Assembly: GCA_947384055.1 (NCBI GenBank) | Contig: CANDFO010000008.1 | Span: 1-53,395, forward strand | Length of the DNA: 53,395 nt | Origin: an uncultured Flavonifractor sp. | Lineage (GTDB): Bacteria; Bacillota; Clostridia; Oscillospirales; Oscillospiraceae | Direction of reading: 5' to 3' | Shown here: one piece after another, positions 34,191 through 42,952 of the stretch | Numbering within the stretch: position 1 is the stretch's first letter | Layout: each line of letters starts with the position of its first letter | Program-made: the position numbers and the translations under genes | Notes under the pieces: model-generated | Database searches by the model: none | The model's input: the letters and a program-made list of their open reading frames with translations, nothing else | What the model was told of the DNA's origin: nothing

Positions 34191-35426
34191 TCAGATGCCC
34201 ATCTCCTCCGCCAGGGCGCGCAGGGCGTCGGCGAAGGGCTCCGCCGGAAGGGTGGACATACCGGCCCCTACCATGCCTGCCCCCGCCTGGTTGGAGGCAA
34301 TAGCGGTGTTCAGCACCGGCGTAATTCCCGTCTCCACCACCCTGGCCGCATCGATGCCGCAGGGGGTTCCGGCAAAATCCAGGGCGGGGATCTGGTAGCG
34401 CGGATGCCGTCCCAGCGTGATGGCATACATATCCTGGGTGGTCTTTCGGGCTGTCTCCGCGCCGGAGGCTCCCAGAAATTTGACGATGGCGGGGGCGGCA
34501 GCCATGGCGCAGCCGCCAAAGCCCCCCACCTCCATAATCGCGCTGTCTCCCAGGTCCCGGCAGGCGTCCGCCCGGGTGAAGCCGGGGAAATAGAGTCCCT
34601 CCACCTCCGGCGCGGGGGCGGTAAACCAGCGGCCGGGCAGACCGCTGATGCGGATGCCCACCTCTACGCCGTTGCGGGCGATCGCCGTGACCATGGCGGA
34701 GCCGGGAACCCCGTCGGCCAGGTCCGCCGCCAGCTTGTTGGCCGCCATCGCGATATTGAGAAAGAACTGGTCGTGACCCACGCCGATAAAGCGCAGGACC
34801 TGCTCGGCCTTTTCCCCGGCCAGTTTTGCGATGTGCCAGGCGTAATTTTTGACGAACAGCGCTGTGCCGGCGTGGTTGCGCATGTGAAGCTCATCCCCCA
34901 TGGACAGAGCCTGAGCCATCAGGGGAGCCAATTCAATGCCCCCTTCCTCCCGGAGCAGCCGGGACAGCAGGGGAGCCAGCTCCTCCCGCATCCAGGCCAG
35001 CCGCTCCAGGGTTTTGGGGGAGTATTCCCCAAAGCGCAGGCCCACGCCCACGCCCTCGCTGATGTTGGCATAGCTGCGGCGGCCGGTGGCCCGGTCCTCC
35101 ACCACCCACAGGGGCATGCTCCAGGTGGTGAGCCCTGTCATGGGACCCACAGCCCCGAAGCTGTGGCAAGGCGCGTAGGTTATGGAGCCGTCCGCCGCCA
35201 TCCGCCTGGCCTGGCCGATATCTTTGGCCAGACCCTCGTTGAGCAGGGCGCAGTACACCGCCCCCTGCATAGGGGGACACATGTCCGCAAAGGCGATAGG
35301 GGGCCCCGCGTGGAGAAAGGTGGTGGGACTCAGCCCTTCGAGCACCTCACAGGCGGGTTTTACGTCCACCAGGACGGGGTCAGCGGCGGTAAGGCGCTCC
35401 AGCGCCAGGGCGTCGGCATTGCGCAT
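34191..35426 (-). CDS. DUF1116 (YlbE/AllG-like) protein, copy 1
   Basis: 411-residue cytosolic protein of the YlbE family, a subunit of the oxamate carbamoyltransferase complex in E. coli. Conserved blocks: FLHAGPPIAFADMCPPM, AVGPMTGLTTWSMPL, MGDELHMRN, HDQFFLNIAMAANK, RNGVEVGIRISGLPGRWF and FGGCAMAAAPAIVKF. AAAGGAG is nine bases before the ATG. It follows the Nramp-like gene and precedes fdrA copy 1 by 49 bases. It is much closer to copy 2 (39127) than to copy 3 (41505), where RWFTAP is replaced by RWFRAP and the preceding residues differ. Confidence 0.87.
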   Translation of the reverse strand: MRNADALALERLTAADPVLVDVKPACEVLEGLSPTTFLHAGPPIAFADMCPPMQGAVYCALLNEGLAKDIGQARRMAADGSITYAPCHSFGAVGPMTGLTTWSMPLWVVEDRATGRRSYANISEGVGVGLRFGEYSPKTLERLAWMREELAPLLSRLLREEGGIELAPLMAQALSMGDELHMRNHAGTALFVKNYAWHIAKLAGEKAEQVLRFIGVGHDQFFLNIAMAANKLAADLADGVPGSAMVTAIARNGVEVGIRISGLPGRWFTAPAPEVEGLYFPGFTRADACRDLGDSAIMEVGGFGGCAMAAAPAIVKFLGASGAETARKTTQDMYAITLGRHPRYQIPALDFAGTPCGIDAARVVETGITPVLNTAIASNQAGAGMVGAGMSTLPAEPFADALRALAEEMGI

Positions 35427-35492
35427 GGAAGTTCTCCTTTCCAGCGGTTCCGCCGGCGGGGACGCCGGCGGAACGCTTGTGTTGTCAGACGC

Positions 35493-36719
35493 TTAGTGAA
35501 ACAGACCGGAGATGACGTTAAACATATTGCGCAGGCCCAGGTACAGGGTGACGACTACGGCCAGCACACCCACGATGTTGGAGAAGAGCTTATTGCGTCT
35601 CTCGCCCATGAGCTTCTTGTTGTTGGCCACCACCAGCAGCACAATGGCAATGAAGGGCAGAGCAAAGCCGCTGATGGCCTGGGCCGCCACGATGATCTGA
35701 GCGGGGGTTTTGCTGAACATGGCAAAGGCGGTGCCGAACACAATGACGACGGAGCCCAGAATCTTGGCGGGCATGCTCATGCTGCCGCCCTCCCAGTTGA
35801 ACAGACGGCTGAAAATAGAGCGGATCGTATAGGAGACAGCCACGGCGGAGGACAGGCCGGCGGCGGTTAAGCCGATGTCGCCCACGATGCGGGCCCAGCT
35901 GCCCAGGACGGGCTCCAGGGCCTGGGTGAACACCAGGGGGCTGGAGACGGATACGTTGCTCTGATAGAGAACGGTAGCTCCGGTGATGAGAATGGATACC
36001 GAGATAATCACGCCGATAAGAATATTGACGACAATATCAAATTTGGCGTCCCCCAGCTCTTCCGTAGAGTGGTACTTCTCCTGGCAGGAGATGGAGTGGA
36101 CAATCAGATTCATGCCGATCAGCGTGGTGCCGATCAGGGCCATGGCGTTGACGTAGCTGCCCTCGGGCAGGGTGGGAATCAGCCCCTTGAGCACCGCGCC
36201 CCAGTCGGGCCGGATGACCAGGGCCGTAATCAGGAAAAGCACCCCCATCAGGCTGACAAAAAGCTGCATGATGGTCTCCAGGGTCTTATAGGAGCCAATC
36301 CAGGTGGTAGCCAGGGTCAGGACCCCGATGATAATGGCCGCCGCGGGAATAGGCAGGCCGCAGATGTCCGCCAGACCGCGGGCGGCGCCGATTTCATTGC
36401 CCGCCTGGAACGCGAAGCAGGCTACCAGCACCGTCAGGAAGAATACGATACGGACCAGCCATTTCCAGGCCTGATTCTCCGGGGCCACCGCCACGGAGGA
36501 GTCCACCAGGTTCATGCCGGTGGCTAGGGTGGTGCGGGCCGACATCTCCATCAGGATGATCAGCGCGATGCCGGAGAATACCAGGGCCCACAGCAGGGCA
36601 TAGCCAAAGCCGATTCCGGCCACGGTGCAGGAGGTGATGGTGCCCGGGCCGATGAAAGCGCTGGTGATGATAGCGGCCGGTCCCATGTTCTTGATGCGCT
36701 CCGCGAAGCTCTTTTTCAT
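35493..36719 (-). CDS. Nramp-fold transporter lacking the canonical metal-binding residues
   Basis: 408-residue LeuT-fold membrane protein with about eleven helices, clearly of the Nramp family (FGYALLWALVFSGIALIILME; IVHSISCQEKYHS). The TM1 motif DPGN, which binds Mn/Fe, is replaced by G24-P-G-T27, and the TM6 MPH motif by I201-G-M203 in GTTLIGMNLIVHS. Loss of Asp, Asn and Met ligands makes transition-metal transport unlikely. Position between DUF2877 and DUF1116 genes suggests it imports the organic substrate of the carbamoyl pathway, but this is inference. ATG preceded by AAAGGTAGG. Confidence 0.82.
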   Translation of the reverse strand: MKKSFAERIKNMGPAAIITSAFIGPGTITSCTVAGIGFGYALLWALVFSGIALIILMEMSARTTLATGMNLVDSSVAVAPENQAWKWLVRIVFFLTVLVACFAFQAGNEIGAARGLADICGLPIPAAAIIIGVLTLATTWIGSYKTLETIMQLFVSLMGVLFLITALVIRPDWGAVLKGLIPTLPEGSYVNAMALIGTTLIGMNLIVHSISCQEKYHSTEELGDAKFDIVVNILIGVIISVSILITGATVLYQSNVSVSSPLVFTQALEPVLGSWARIVGDIGLTAAGLSSAVAVSYTIRSIFSRLFNWEGGSMSMPAKILGSVVIVFGTAFAMFSKTPAQIIVAAQAISGFALPFIAIVLLVVANNKKLMGERRNKLFSNIVGVLAVVVTLYLGLRNMFNVISGLFH

Positions 36720-36727
36720 AATTTTGC

Positions 36728-37537
36728 CTACCTTTCTCTTGTCCCTTCACTTGGTTCTGTTACGGATAGGATTCCCTCCAGAATGTCTCCCCCGGAGGAG
36801 TGCCCCACGTCCAGCAGGAGCCCGGCGCCCCGCATATCTCCGGAGGCCAGACCCTCCAGCGTCTGGAGCACCGGGGTGGCGGCGCGGCCCTCTATGGCCT
36901 GCCGGAGGTAGCTGCGGCTGATGTCATTGGTCCGGGACAGCAGAGGCTCCAACGCCTCCGCCAGCAGTCCGACCGGCTCCGGACGGTACATATGCAGAGC
37001 GGACAGCACGCCCAGGAGCATGTCGTCCCCCGTGGGCGTCAGCCCCTGACCCAGGCCCACCATAGCCGCGCAGCACCGCCGAAGCTCCGCCGTGTCTCGG
37101 TTTTCCACCGCCTTTCTCAGCTCTGCCAGCTCCCGTCCCAGGCGGCGGTAGAGCATCTCGGTCAGCTCCCCCGGCTCCTGCTCCGCCCGGCGGCGGCAGA
37201 GCGCCTGGCGCTGGGCGGCCCATGCGCCGGGATTCACCGGCCGGAGACTCCGGGGAATGCGGGTGTCCACCCGCCGCGCATCCGGGGCCAGGGAGAAGGT
37301 CAGCTCTCCCAGAGCCAGCCCCGCCGCCCAGCCCCGGACCCTGTCTCCCGGCCGCAGCCCGCCGGTGTCCAGGCCGGGGACCAGATAGGAGCCGGGAAGC
37401 AGGCCGAAGGAGAACCGGTGGACGCACAGGAGGGCTTCTCCCGGCCCCCGGAGGTTTACGCTGTTGTGGAATACGCTGTGGACCCGGCCGTTCCAGTCTC
37501 CCTGGGGAACCGGCAGGCCCACTGCGGTAATCTCCAT
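36728..37537 (-). CDS. DUF2877 (YlbF/AllH-like) protein
   Basis: 269-residue protein with the family signatures VGLGQGLTPTGDDMLLGVLSA (cited in part as GLGQGLTPTGDD) and VGHSSGGDILEGIL near the C-terminus. The E. coli homologue YlbF is the third component of the oxamate carbamoyltransferase (with FdrA and YlbE). This is the only copy in the locus, so it may serve both FdrA/DUF1116 sets. GGGAGGTG precedes the ATG. Eight bases separate it from the Nramp-like gene and 18 from the permease gene, so they form one operon. Confidence 0.85.
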   Translation of the reverse strand: MEITAVGLPVPQGDWNGRVHSVFHNSVNLRGPGEALLCVHRFSFGLLPGSYLVPGLDTGGLRPGDRVRGWAAGLALGELTFSLAPDARRVDTRIPRSLRPVNPGAWAAQRQALCRRRAEQEPGELTEMLYRRLGRELAELRKAVENRDTAELRRCCAAMVGLGQGLTPTGDDMLLGVLSALHMYRPEPVGLLAEALEPLLSRTNDISRSYLRQAIEGRAATPVLQTLEGLASGDMRGAGLLLDVGHSSGGDILEGILSVTEPSEGTRER

Positions 37538-37555
37538 CTCTTCACCTCCCTGCGG

Positions 37556-39130
37556 CTAACGCGCCAGAAGCAGAATAACCGCCCCCGCCAAAACAGTCTG
37601 TACCAGGGCCAGGGGCAGCAGCCGCCTGAGAATCTCCCCCTCCTGGCCGGTGCAGCCGGCGGTGGTGGCCCCCAGCAGGATGGTAGAGGGCCCCAGCACG
37701 GTGCCGATGGCACCTCCCACCGTCTGGGCGGCCAGGATGGGCGCCGCCGGGATGGACAGCAGCCGGGCCGCCGAGCTCTGAAACGCCCCCAGCAGAATAT
37801 TGGAGGAGGTGTTGGAGGAGGTGAGGAAAGCCCCCAGAAGCCCCAGGAAGGGGGCGGCCAGGCCGTACACCGGGCCGAACACCCCTGTAACCCCCCGGGC
37901 CACCTCCTCCATGGCCCCGCTGCCCTTGAGGACCTGGGCGCAGATGAGCAGAAACACAATTCCCAGCGAAGCGGGCACCATTTTCTCCACGGTGGCCGCC
38001 GCCGCGGGCAGCAGGTCCCGGCGGTGCAGGCGGTCCCAGCGGGAGAAGGCGATCCAAGCGGCGGCCGCGCTCACCAGCAGCACCGCCCCCGCGTGGGTAA
38101 GGGGTGTGAGCACCCCATAGGCGCTCTGGGCCGGCTCCACATAACCCAGGGCGGTGACAGTCTCCGGAATGGTGAGGGAGAGCCGCACCTGACCCAGAAC
38201 CCGGTTGACCGGCGGAACCAGAAATACCGCCACCGACGCCGCCACCAGTACCCCAAAAGGAAACAGGGCTTGTCCGGCGGGCATAGACGCCGCCGACGGC
38301 CCGGCGGCCGGGTCCGCCTCCACAATCGGGGAGGGGACCGACCAGGGGGAAGTATAGGCCCCCGCTTTCAGCACCGCGGCCAGCGCCGCCACCGCCAGGG
38401 TGGTGGGCAGAAAGGCGGCCACTGTGGGGTCAATTCGGGCGGCCAGCAGCTGCCCGCCCCCCTGCACGGCGGCAATCAGCACAACCAGGGGGGCGCCGTG
38501 GGCCAGGGCCCGCCGCCCGCCGTAAATCCAGCAGACCGCCGCCCCGCCCACCAGGTCGCAGCCCCAGAGCAGGGCCCCGGTGATCAGGGCGGTCCGTCCC
38601 AGGTCCGCCCCCGCCGCCTGCTGAGCCAGCACACTCCAGCCAAGTCCCAGAGTGCCGAAGGTATTGGCCCAGGCGTGGCCGGCCAGGGTGATGGTCACTG
38701 CCCACAGGGGCTTCACCCCCAGAGCAATCAGCATAGGGGCGCATACCGCCACCGGCACGCCAAAGCCGGATATCCCCTGGAGAAAGCTGGAAAAGACCCA
38801 GCTGAACGCCAGGATGGAGACCAGCTGGTCCTGGGTGTTTCGGCGGACCAGGGCACAGATGGCAGAAAAAGCGCCTGCCCAGTCCATAACTTCATAGAGA
38901 AATACCGCAGGCCAGATGGCCATGAGGATGGAGACGGCGCTCCAAGCCCCTTTCAGCACGCCATAACCCACCGCCGCCAGCCCCGCGCCCTGGGCGGTGA
39001 AGGCGGTCAGAACCGCCACCGCCGCGCCCAGGGCGGCGGCCTTGGGTACGGGGAGCTTTAGAATTCCGATGGCCGCCAGCAGCAGGAGCATGGGGGCCGC
39101 GGCGCACAGCCAGCGGAAGAGGGGGCTCAT
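37556..39130 (-). CDS. Lactate-permease (LctP) family transporter
   Basis: 524-residue polytopic protein with about 14 hydrophobic segments. LctP signatures: SSFLQGISGFGVPVAVCAPML, HAWANTFGTLGLGWSVL, and near the C-terminus FLTSSNTSSNILLGAFQ. The family carries small hydroxy or keto monocarboxylates such as lactate and glycolate. Its ATG overlaps the DUF1116 copy 2 stop (ATGA), implying coupled expression. It may export the oxamate- or oxalate-like product or import the carbamoylated acid (inference). Confidence 0.82.
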   Translation of the reverse strand: MSPLFRWLCAAAPMLLLLAAIGILKLPVPKAAALGAAVAVLTAFTAQGAGLAAVGYGVLKGAWSAVSILMAIWPAVFLYEVMDWAGAFSAICALVRRNTQDQLVSILAFSWVFSSFLQGISGFGVPVAVCAPMLIALGVKPLWAVTITLAGHAWANTFGTLGLGWSVLAQQAAGADLGRTALITGALLWGCDLVGGAAVCWIYGGRRALAHGAPLVVLIAAVQGGGQLLAARIDPTVAAFLPTTLAVAALAAVLKAGAYTSPWSVPSPIVEADPAAGPSAASMPAGQALFPFGVLVAASVAVFLVPPVNRVLGQVRLSLTIPETVTALGYVEPAQSAYGVLTPLTHAGAVLLVSAAAAWIAFSRWDRLHRRDLLPAAAATVEKMVPASLGIVFLLICAQVLKGSGAMEEVARGVTGVFGPVYGLAAPFLGLLGAFLTSSNTSSNILLGAFQSSAARLLSIPAAPILAAQTVGGAIGTVLGPSTILLGATTAGCTGQEGEILRRLLPLALVQTVLAGAVILLLAR

Positions 39131-40380
39131 TGTCCCTCCTGTCGCAGGGTCTGGTCAAATGCGACCAGAGCGTCGGCAAAGGCCTGGAAGGGCACACGGG
39201 ACAACCCCGCCCCGATCATGCCCACGCCGGGCGTCCTGCCGGCAATCGCGGTGTTGAGCCCCGGCTCCACGCCGGTCTCCACCACCTTCATGATATCAAT
39301 GCCCAGAGGGAGTCCCGAGAAATTCTGGCCGGGGATGGTGTATTTCTGATGCTCCCCCACGGTAATCGTGCGCATCAGCTGGGTAAAGGAAAAGGCCTCG
39401 CCGGTATCCGGAATGCCGATGAGCCGGACGATGGCCGGGGCTGCGGCCATGGCGAAGCCCCCAAAGCCGTTGACCTCCATGATAGCCGAATCCCCCAAGT
39501 CCGGATTCGCGTCTGCCTCCTCCGTATAGCCGGGGAAATAGAGGCCCTTTACCAAGGGGGCCGGAGCGGTGAACCACCGGCCGGGCAACCCGCTGATGCG
39601 GATGCCCACCTCCACGCCGTTGCGGGCAATGGCGGTGACGACGGTGGAATACGGCACCCCCTCGGCGGCATCGGCGGCGCTCTTATTGGCGGCCATGGCG
39701 AAGTTCAGGAAAAACTGGTCGTTTTTGCTGGTGAGGAAGGTAAGTATCTCCCTCAGCTCCTCCGGGGGGCTGACCTGGGCCAGAGCGGGGGCCAGACGGT
39801 GAAACAGCACCATGGAGGAGGCGATGTTGCGCATATGCAGCTCATCCCCCATAGACAGAGCCTGGGCCATAATCCCGCTGAGGTCCAGCCCGCCCAGCAG
39901 TTCCACCGCCTGCTTCAGTCGGGGAGCCAGCACGGTTTCGATCCATTTCAGCCTGCGGATTGTCTGCTCCGTGCAGGCCCCGAAGCGGATTACGTCGCCC
40001 GCCCCCTCATTGATGGTGCTGTAGGCGCAGTTGCCAAAGGTCTCGTTGCGCACCACCAGAAGGGGCATGGACCAGGAAGTCACACCCGTCATAGGTCCCA
40101 CCGCGCCCCGCTCGTGGCAGGGAACAAAGCGGATTTCTCCGCTGGCGGCCAGGGCAGCGGCCTCCTCCCGGTCTCCCGCCAGTCCTTCATAGCACAGCAC
40201 CGCATGCACGGCCTCCCGCATGGGAGCGCACATCCGCGCGTAAGCCACCGGCGGCCCGGCGTGGAGAATGGTTTTTTTGTCAAAATCCTTCAGCACCTCG
40301 CCGGCCTGCCGCACGTCCACCAGCCGGGGGGAAGCGCTTTTGAGACGGCGCAGGACCTCCTGATTTGCCGCTTGGATCAT
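39127..40380 (-). CDS. DUF1116 (YlbE/AllG-like) protein, copy 2
   Basis: 417-residue paralogue of copy 1 sharing ILHAGPPVAYARMCAPM, MGDELHMRN, NDQFFLNFAMAANKSA, RNGVEVGIRISGLPGRWF and FGGFAMAAAPAIVRL. It has no 60-residue N-terminal module. It is the first gene of the second carbamoyl operon: a promoter with TTGGCG-17-TACAAT lies about 100 bases upstream and AAAGGAG precedes the ATG. It is coupled by overlap to the LctP-type permease, so it may act on that permease's cargo. Confidence 0.87.
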   Translation of the reverse strand: MIQAANQEVLRRLKSASPRLVDVRQAGEVLKDFDKKTILHAGPPVAYARMCAPMREAVHAVLCYEGLAGDREEAAALAASGEIRFVPCHERGAVGPMTGVTSWSMPLLVVRNETFGNCAYSTINEGAGDVIRFGACTEQTIRRLKWIETVLAPRLKQAVELLGGLDLSGIMAQALSMGDELHMRNIASSMVLFHRLAPALAQVSPPEELREILTFLTSKNDQFFLNFAMAANKSAADAAEGVPYSTVVTAIARNGVEVGIRISGLPGRWFTAPAPLVKGLYFPGYTEEADANPDLGDSAIMEVNGFGGFAMAAAPAIVRLIGIPDTGEAFSFTQLMRTITVGEHQKYTIPGQNFSGLPLGIDIMKVVETGVEPGLNTAIAGRTPGVGMIGAGLSRVPFQAFADALVAFDQTLRQEGQ

Positions 40381-40476
40381 GCTCTGCCACTCCTTTCACA
40401 GGTACGGACCGCCGCCCGCTCCGCGGGGTGGCTGTTGTCTATAATGTCTATTATACGGTCCGTTCATCTGTCTGTC

Positions 40477-40505
40477 ATTGTAGGATAATACGAAAATGGC
40501 GCCAA
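40477..40505 (-). promoter_or_regulatory. Promoter of the DUF1116-LctP-DUF2877 operon, with shared operator-like block
   Basis: Minus strand TTGGCG (40505-40500), 17-base spacer, TACAAT (40482-40477). The block ATTTTCGTATTATCCTACA, continued by ATG, closely matches ATTTTTGTAGCATCCTACA, continued by TTG, upstream of fdrA copy 2 (44634-44653), suggesting a common regulator such as PucR. Confidence 0.65.
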
Positions 40506-40533
40506 AAACTGTAGTCCTGTCCAAAAAGCCGGT

Positions 40534-41487
40534 CTACACTTCCCGGAAGATCACCGTGCCGCTCTCCCCGCTCAGGGCCTGGGCCAGCCTGTCGATGGAG
40601 GTGATAACCGCCTCCCGCCCTCCCGCCTCAAGGTACTCCAGCGCCGCCTCAATCTTGGGCTGCATGCTGCCCGGCGGGAACTGCCCCTGGTTCAGGTAGG
40701 TTTTGGCCTCCGCCGTGCTCATCCGGGAGATGGGCCGTTGGGTGGGCTTGCCGAAATCCACGAATACCCGGTCTACTCCGGTGAGGATAATGAGCTTATC
40801 CGCCTGGAGGTCCCTGGCGATAATAGAGGCCACCAGATCCTTGTCCACCACCGCCTCAACCCCCACAAAGTGGTCCCCTTCCACCGCCACCGGGATGCCG
40901 CCGCCGCCGCCGGAGACCACAATATGGGACTGGTCCAGCAGGGAGCGGACCGAGTCCCGCTCGATGATCCGCAGGGGCTTGGGGGAGGCCACCACCCGCC
41001 GCCAACCCCGGCCGGAGTCCTCTTTCAGCACCAGGTCCGGCCGCTCTGTCTGGAGGGCCCTGGCCCGCTCCTCGCTGTAGAAGGGGCCGATGGGCTTGGT
41101 GGGATGCCGGAAGGCCGGGTCGTCCCGGTCCACAATCACCTGTGTCACCACGCTGGTGATTTTGCCGTTGACGTGCCGGGCGTTGAAGATATTGTGAACC
41201 GCCCGCTGGAGCATATAGCCCAGCTGCCCCTGGGTCTGGGCTCCGCACAGATCGATGCTCTGGGGGGGCACCGTGTCGGCGGCCGCCTCCGCCTGGAGGA
41301 GGATGTTGCCCACCTGGGGGCCGTTTCCGTGAACCAGAATCAGCCGGTAGCCCTGCTCATACAGGTCCACAATGGGGCCGCAGCAAGTCATGACGTTTTC
41401 AAACTGCTCCTGGGGGGTGCCCTTCTGCCCCTCTTTCAAGATGGCGTTTCCGCCGATGGCGATGACCAGGGTCTCTTTTTTCTCCAT
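40534..41487 (-). CDS. arcC: Carbamate kinase
   Basis: 317-residue amino-acid-kinase-fold enzyme that converts carbamoyl phosphate plus ADP to ATP plus carbamate (then ammonia and CO2). Motifs: VIAIGGNAI at the N-terminus, HGNGPQVGN, VSGGGGGIPV, AVVDKDLVAS, ILTGVDRV and PGSMQPKIEAAL. The start is the ATG at 41487 (MEKKETLVIAIGG), behind GGGGGAAG; longer in-frame starts add no family sequence. It is the last gene of the fdrA copy 2 operon. It is the energy-conserving step expected after an FdrA-type carbamoyltransferase; no arginine deiminase or ornithine carbamoyltransferase is nearby. Confidence 0.95.
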   Translation of the reverse strand: MEKKETLVIAIGGNAILKEGQKGTPQEQFENVMTCCGPIVDLYEQGYRLILVHGNGPQVGNILLQAEAAADTVPPQSIDLCGAQTQGQLGYMLQRAVHNIFNARHVNGKITSVVTQVIVDRDDPAFRHPTKPIGPFYSEERARALQTERPDLVLKEDSGRGWRRVVASPKPLRIIERDSVRSLLDQSHIVVSGGGGGIPVAVEGDHFVGVEAVVDKDLVASIIARDLQADKLIILTGVDRVFVDFGKPTQRPISRMSTAEAKTYLNQGQFPPGSMQPKIEAALEYLEAGGREAVITSIDRLAQALSGESGTVIFREV

Positions 41488-41504
41488 ATGCTTCCCCCGC
41501 TTTC

Positions 41505-42938
41505 TCAAATACCCAGGGTCTGGGCCAGGGCTTCCAGGGCCTGGGTGAAGCACGCCATCGGCGCGCGGACAATGCCCGCCCCCACCTGGCCGATCCCCGG
41601 CTTCTTATGGGCCATGCCGGTGTTGATGACCGGGGTGATGCCGCTGTCCACCACCTTGCGGATGTCGATTCCCATGGGAGCGCCCCGGAAATCCATCACG
41701 GGGATGGTGAGCTGGGTATTGGTCCCCTGGGTGATCTCGTACATGTCGCGGGTGTGATCCAGGGCCGCCTGGACGGAGGCCGCCCCCACAAAGCGCACCA
41801 CCGCCGGCGCGGAGGCCATGGTGAAGCCGCCGATGCCGTAGGTCTCGGTGATAGCGGAGTCCCCGATGTCGGGGTTGGCGTCCTCCGGGCCGTAGCCGGG
41901 GAAGAAGAGGCCCTGGGGCATCAGCACCGGCGCCCGGAACCACCGGTCGTGGAGCGCGGACACGTTGATTCCGAACTCCGTACCGTTCCGGCTCATGGCG
42001 GTGACAATGGTGCAGTCGGGGATGTCCCGGACGGCGTCGCAGATGCACTTGCAGGCGGCCATGGCCAGGTTCAGGAAGAACTGGTCGTTGCCGGTGATGA
42101 AGTCCACAATCTCTCCCAGCTGCGCCCGGTCCTCCACCGCTCGCACCAGGAAGGGCACCATCTCCCTGGCGAACAGGGAGGAGGCCGCGATGTTGCGCTG
42201 GTGCATCTCGTCCCCCATGGCCAGGGCCTTAGCCATGAGCACCTTCAGGGAGACGGGACCGTGGAGCTCCACCGCCCGCTGGAGGGCGGGCGCCAGCACG
42301 GTTTCCAGCCACTTCAGCCGGGCCAGCACGGAGTCGTCATTGGCGCCGAAGCGCATGACCTTTCCCAGCCCCTCGTTGATGGTGCAGTAGGCCACGGTGC
42401 CAAAGGCCCGGTTTTCCACCCGGAACAGAGGCATGGACCAGGTGATCATCCCCGTCATGGGCCCCACGCAGGCGGCGCTGTGGTTGGGGCGGAACCGGAT
42501 TTTTCCGGACTCAATCAGGGCCACCGCCTCTTCCTCGGTTTGGGCCAGGCCCTCATACCGGATGGCACCAATGACCGCTCCTTTTAAGGGGCCGCACATC
42601 TCCTGCCACGTCAGGGCGGGCCCCGCGTGGCCGATGGTATAGCGGTCCATGTCGGGCAGCACGTCTTTGGCGTAGACCATCCCGGTCCACACCGGATCTC
42701 CCCGGTCCATCCGCGCCTGGGCCTCCCGGTTGGCCGCGTCGATCCGGCCGCTGAACTGCTCCAGCCGACCCAGGATCTCCGCCATCCGCGGGTCGCCCCC
42801 GGCGGGAGGACGCCAGTCCACCTGGACTGCGGCCGTGCCCTGGGCCCGGACCGACTGGTAAAACAGCTCCACCCCTACGTTGGCTACCTCCAGGGGGGCG
42901 CTGAACAGGTTTCTGATGTTCTGTGTCCGCTGTTCCAT
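41505..42938 (-). CDS. DUF1116 protein with N-terminal extension, copy 3
   Basis: 477 residues from the ATG at 42938 (MEQRTQNIRNLF), eight bases after AAAGGAGG; an upstream ATG at 42956 is less well placed. Residues about 1-62 form a module (VDWRPPAGGDPRMAEIL) absent from copies 1 and 2 but present as a separate 57-residue protein at 32396. The core has the family blocks GHAGPALTWQEMCGPL, MGDEMHQRN, NDQFFLNLAMAACK and RNGTEFGINVSALHDRWF. The core is clearly more distant than copies 1 and 2 are from each other, so substrate or partner may differ. It sits between fdrA copy 2 and carbamate kinase. Confidence 0.88.
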   Translation of the reverse strand: MEQRTQNIRNLFSAPLEVANVGVELFYQSVRAQGTAAVQVDWRPPAGGDPRMAEILGRLEQFSGRIDAANREAQARMDRGDPVWTGMVYAKDVLPDMDRYTIGHAGPALTWQEMCGPLKGAVIGAIRYEGLAQTEEEAVALIESGKIRFRPNHSAACVGPMTGMITWSMPLFRVENRAFGTVAYCTINEGLGKVMRFGANDDSVLARLKWLETVLAPALQRAVELHGPVSLKVLMAKALAMGDEMHQRNIAASSLFAREMVPFLVRAVEDRAQLGEIVDFITGNDQFFLNLAMAACKCICDAVRDIPDCTIVTAMSRNGTEFGINVSALHDRWFRAPVLMPQGLFFPGYGPEDANPDIGDSAITETYGIGGFTMASAPAVVRFVGAASVQAALDHTRDMYEITQGTNTQLTIPVMDFRGAPMGIDIRKVVDSGITPVINTGMAHKKPGIGQVGAGIVRAPMACFTQALEALAQTLGI

Positions 42939-42952
42939 GACGGCGCCTCCTT

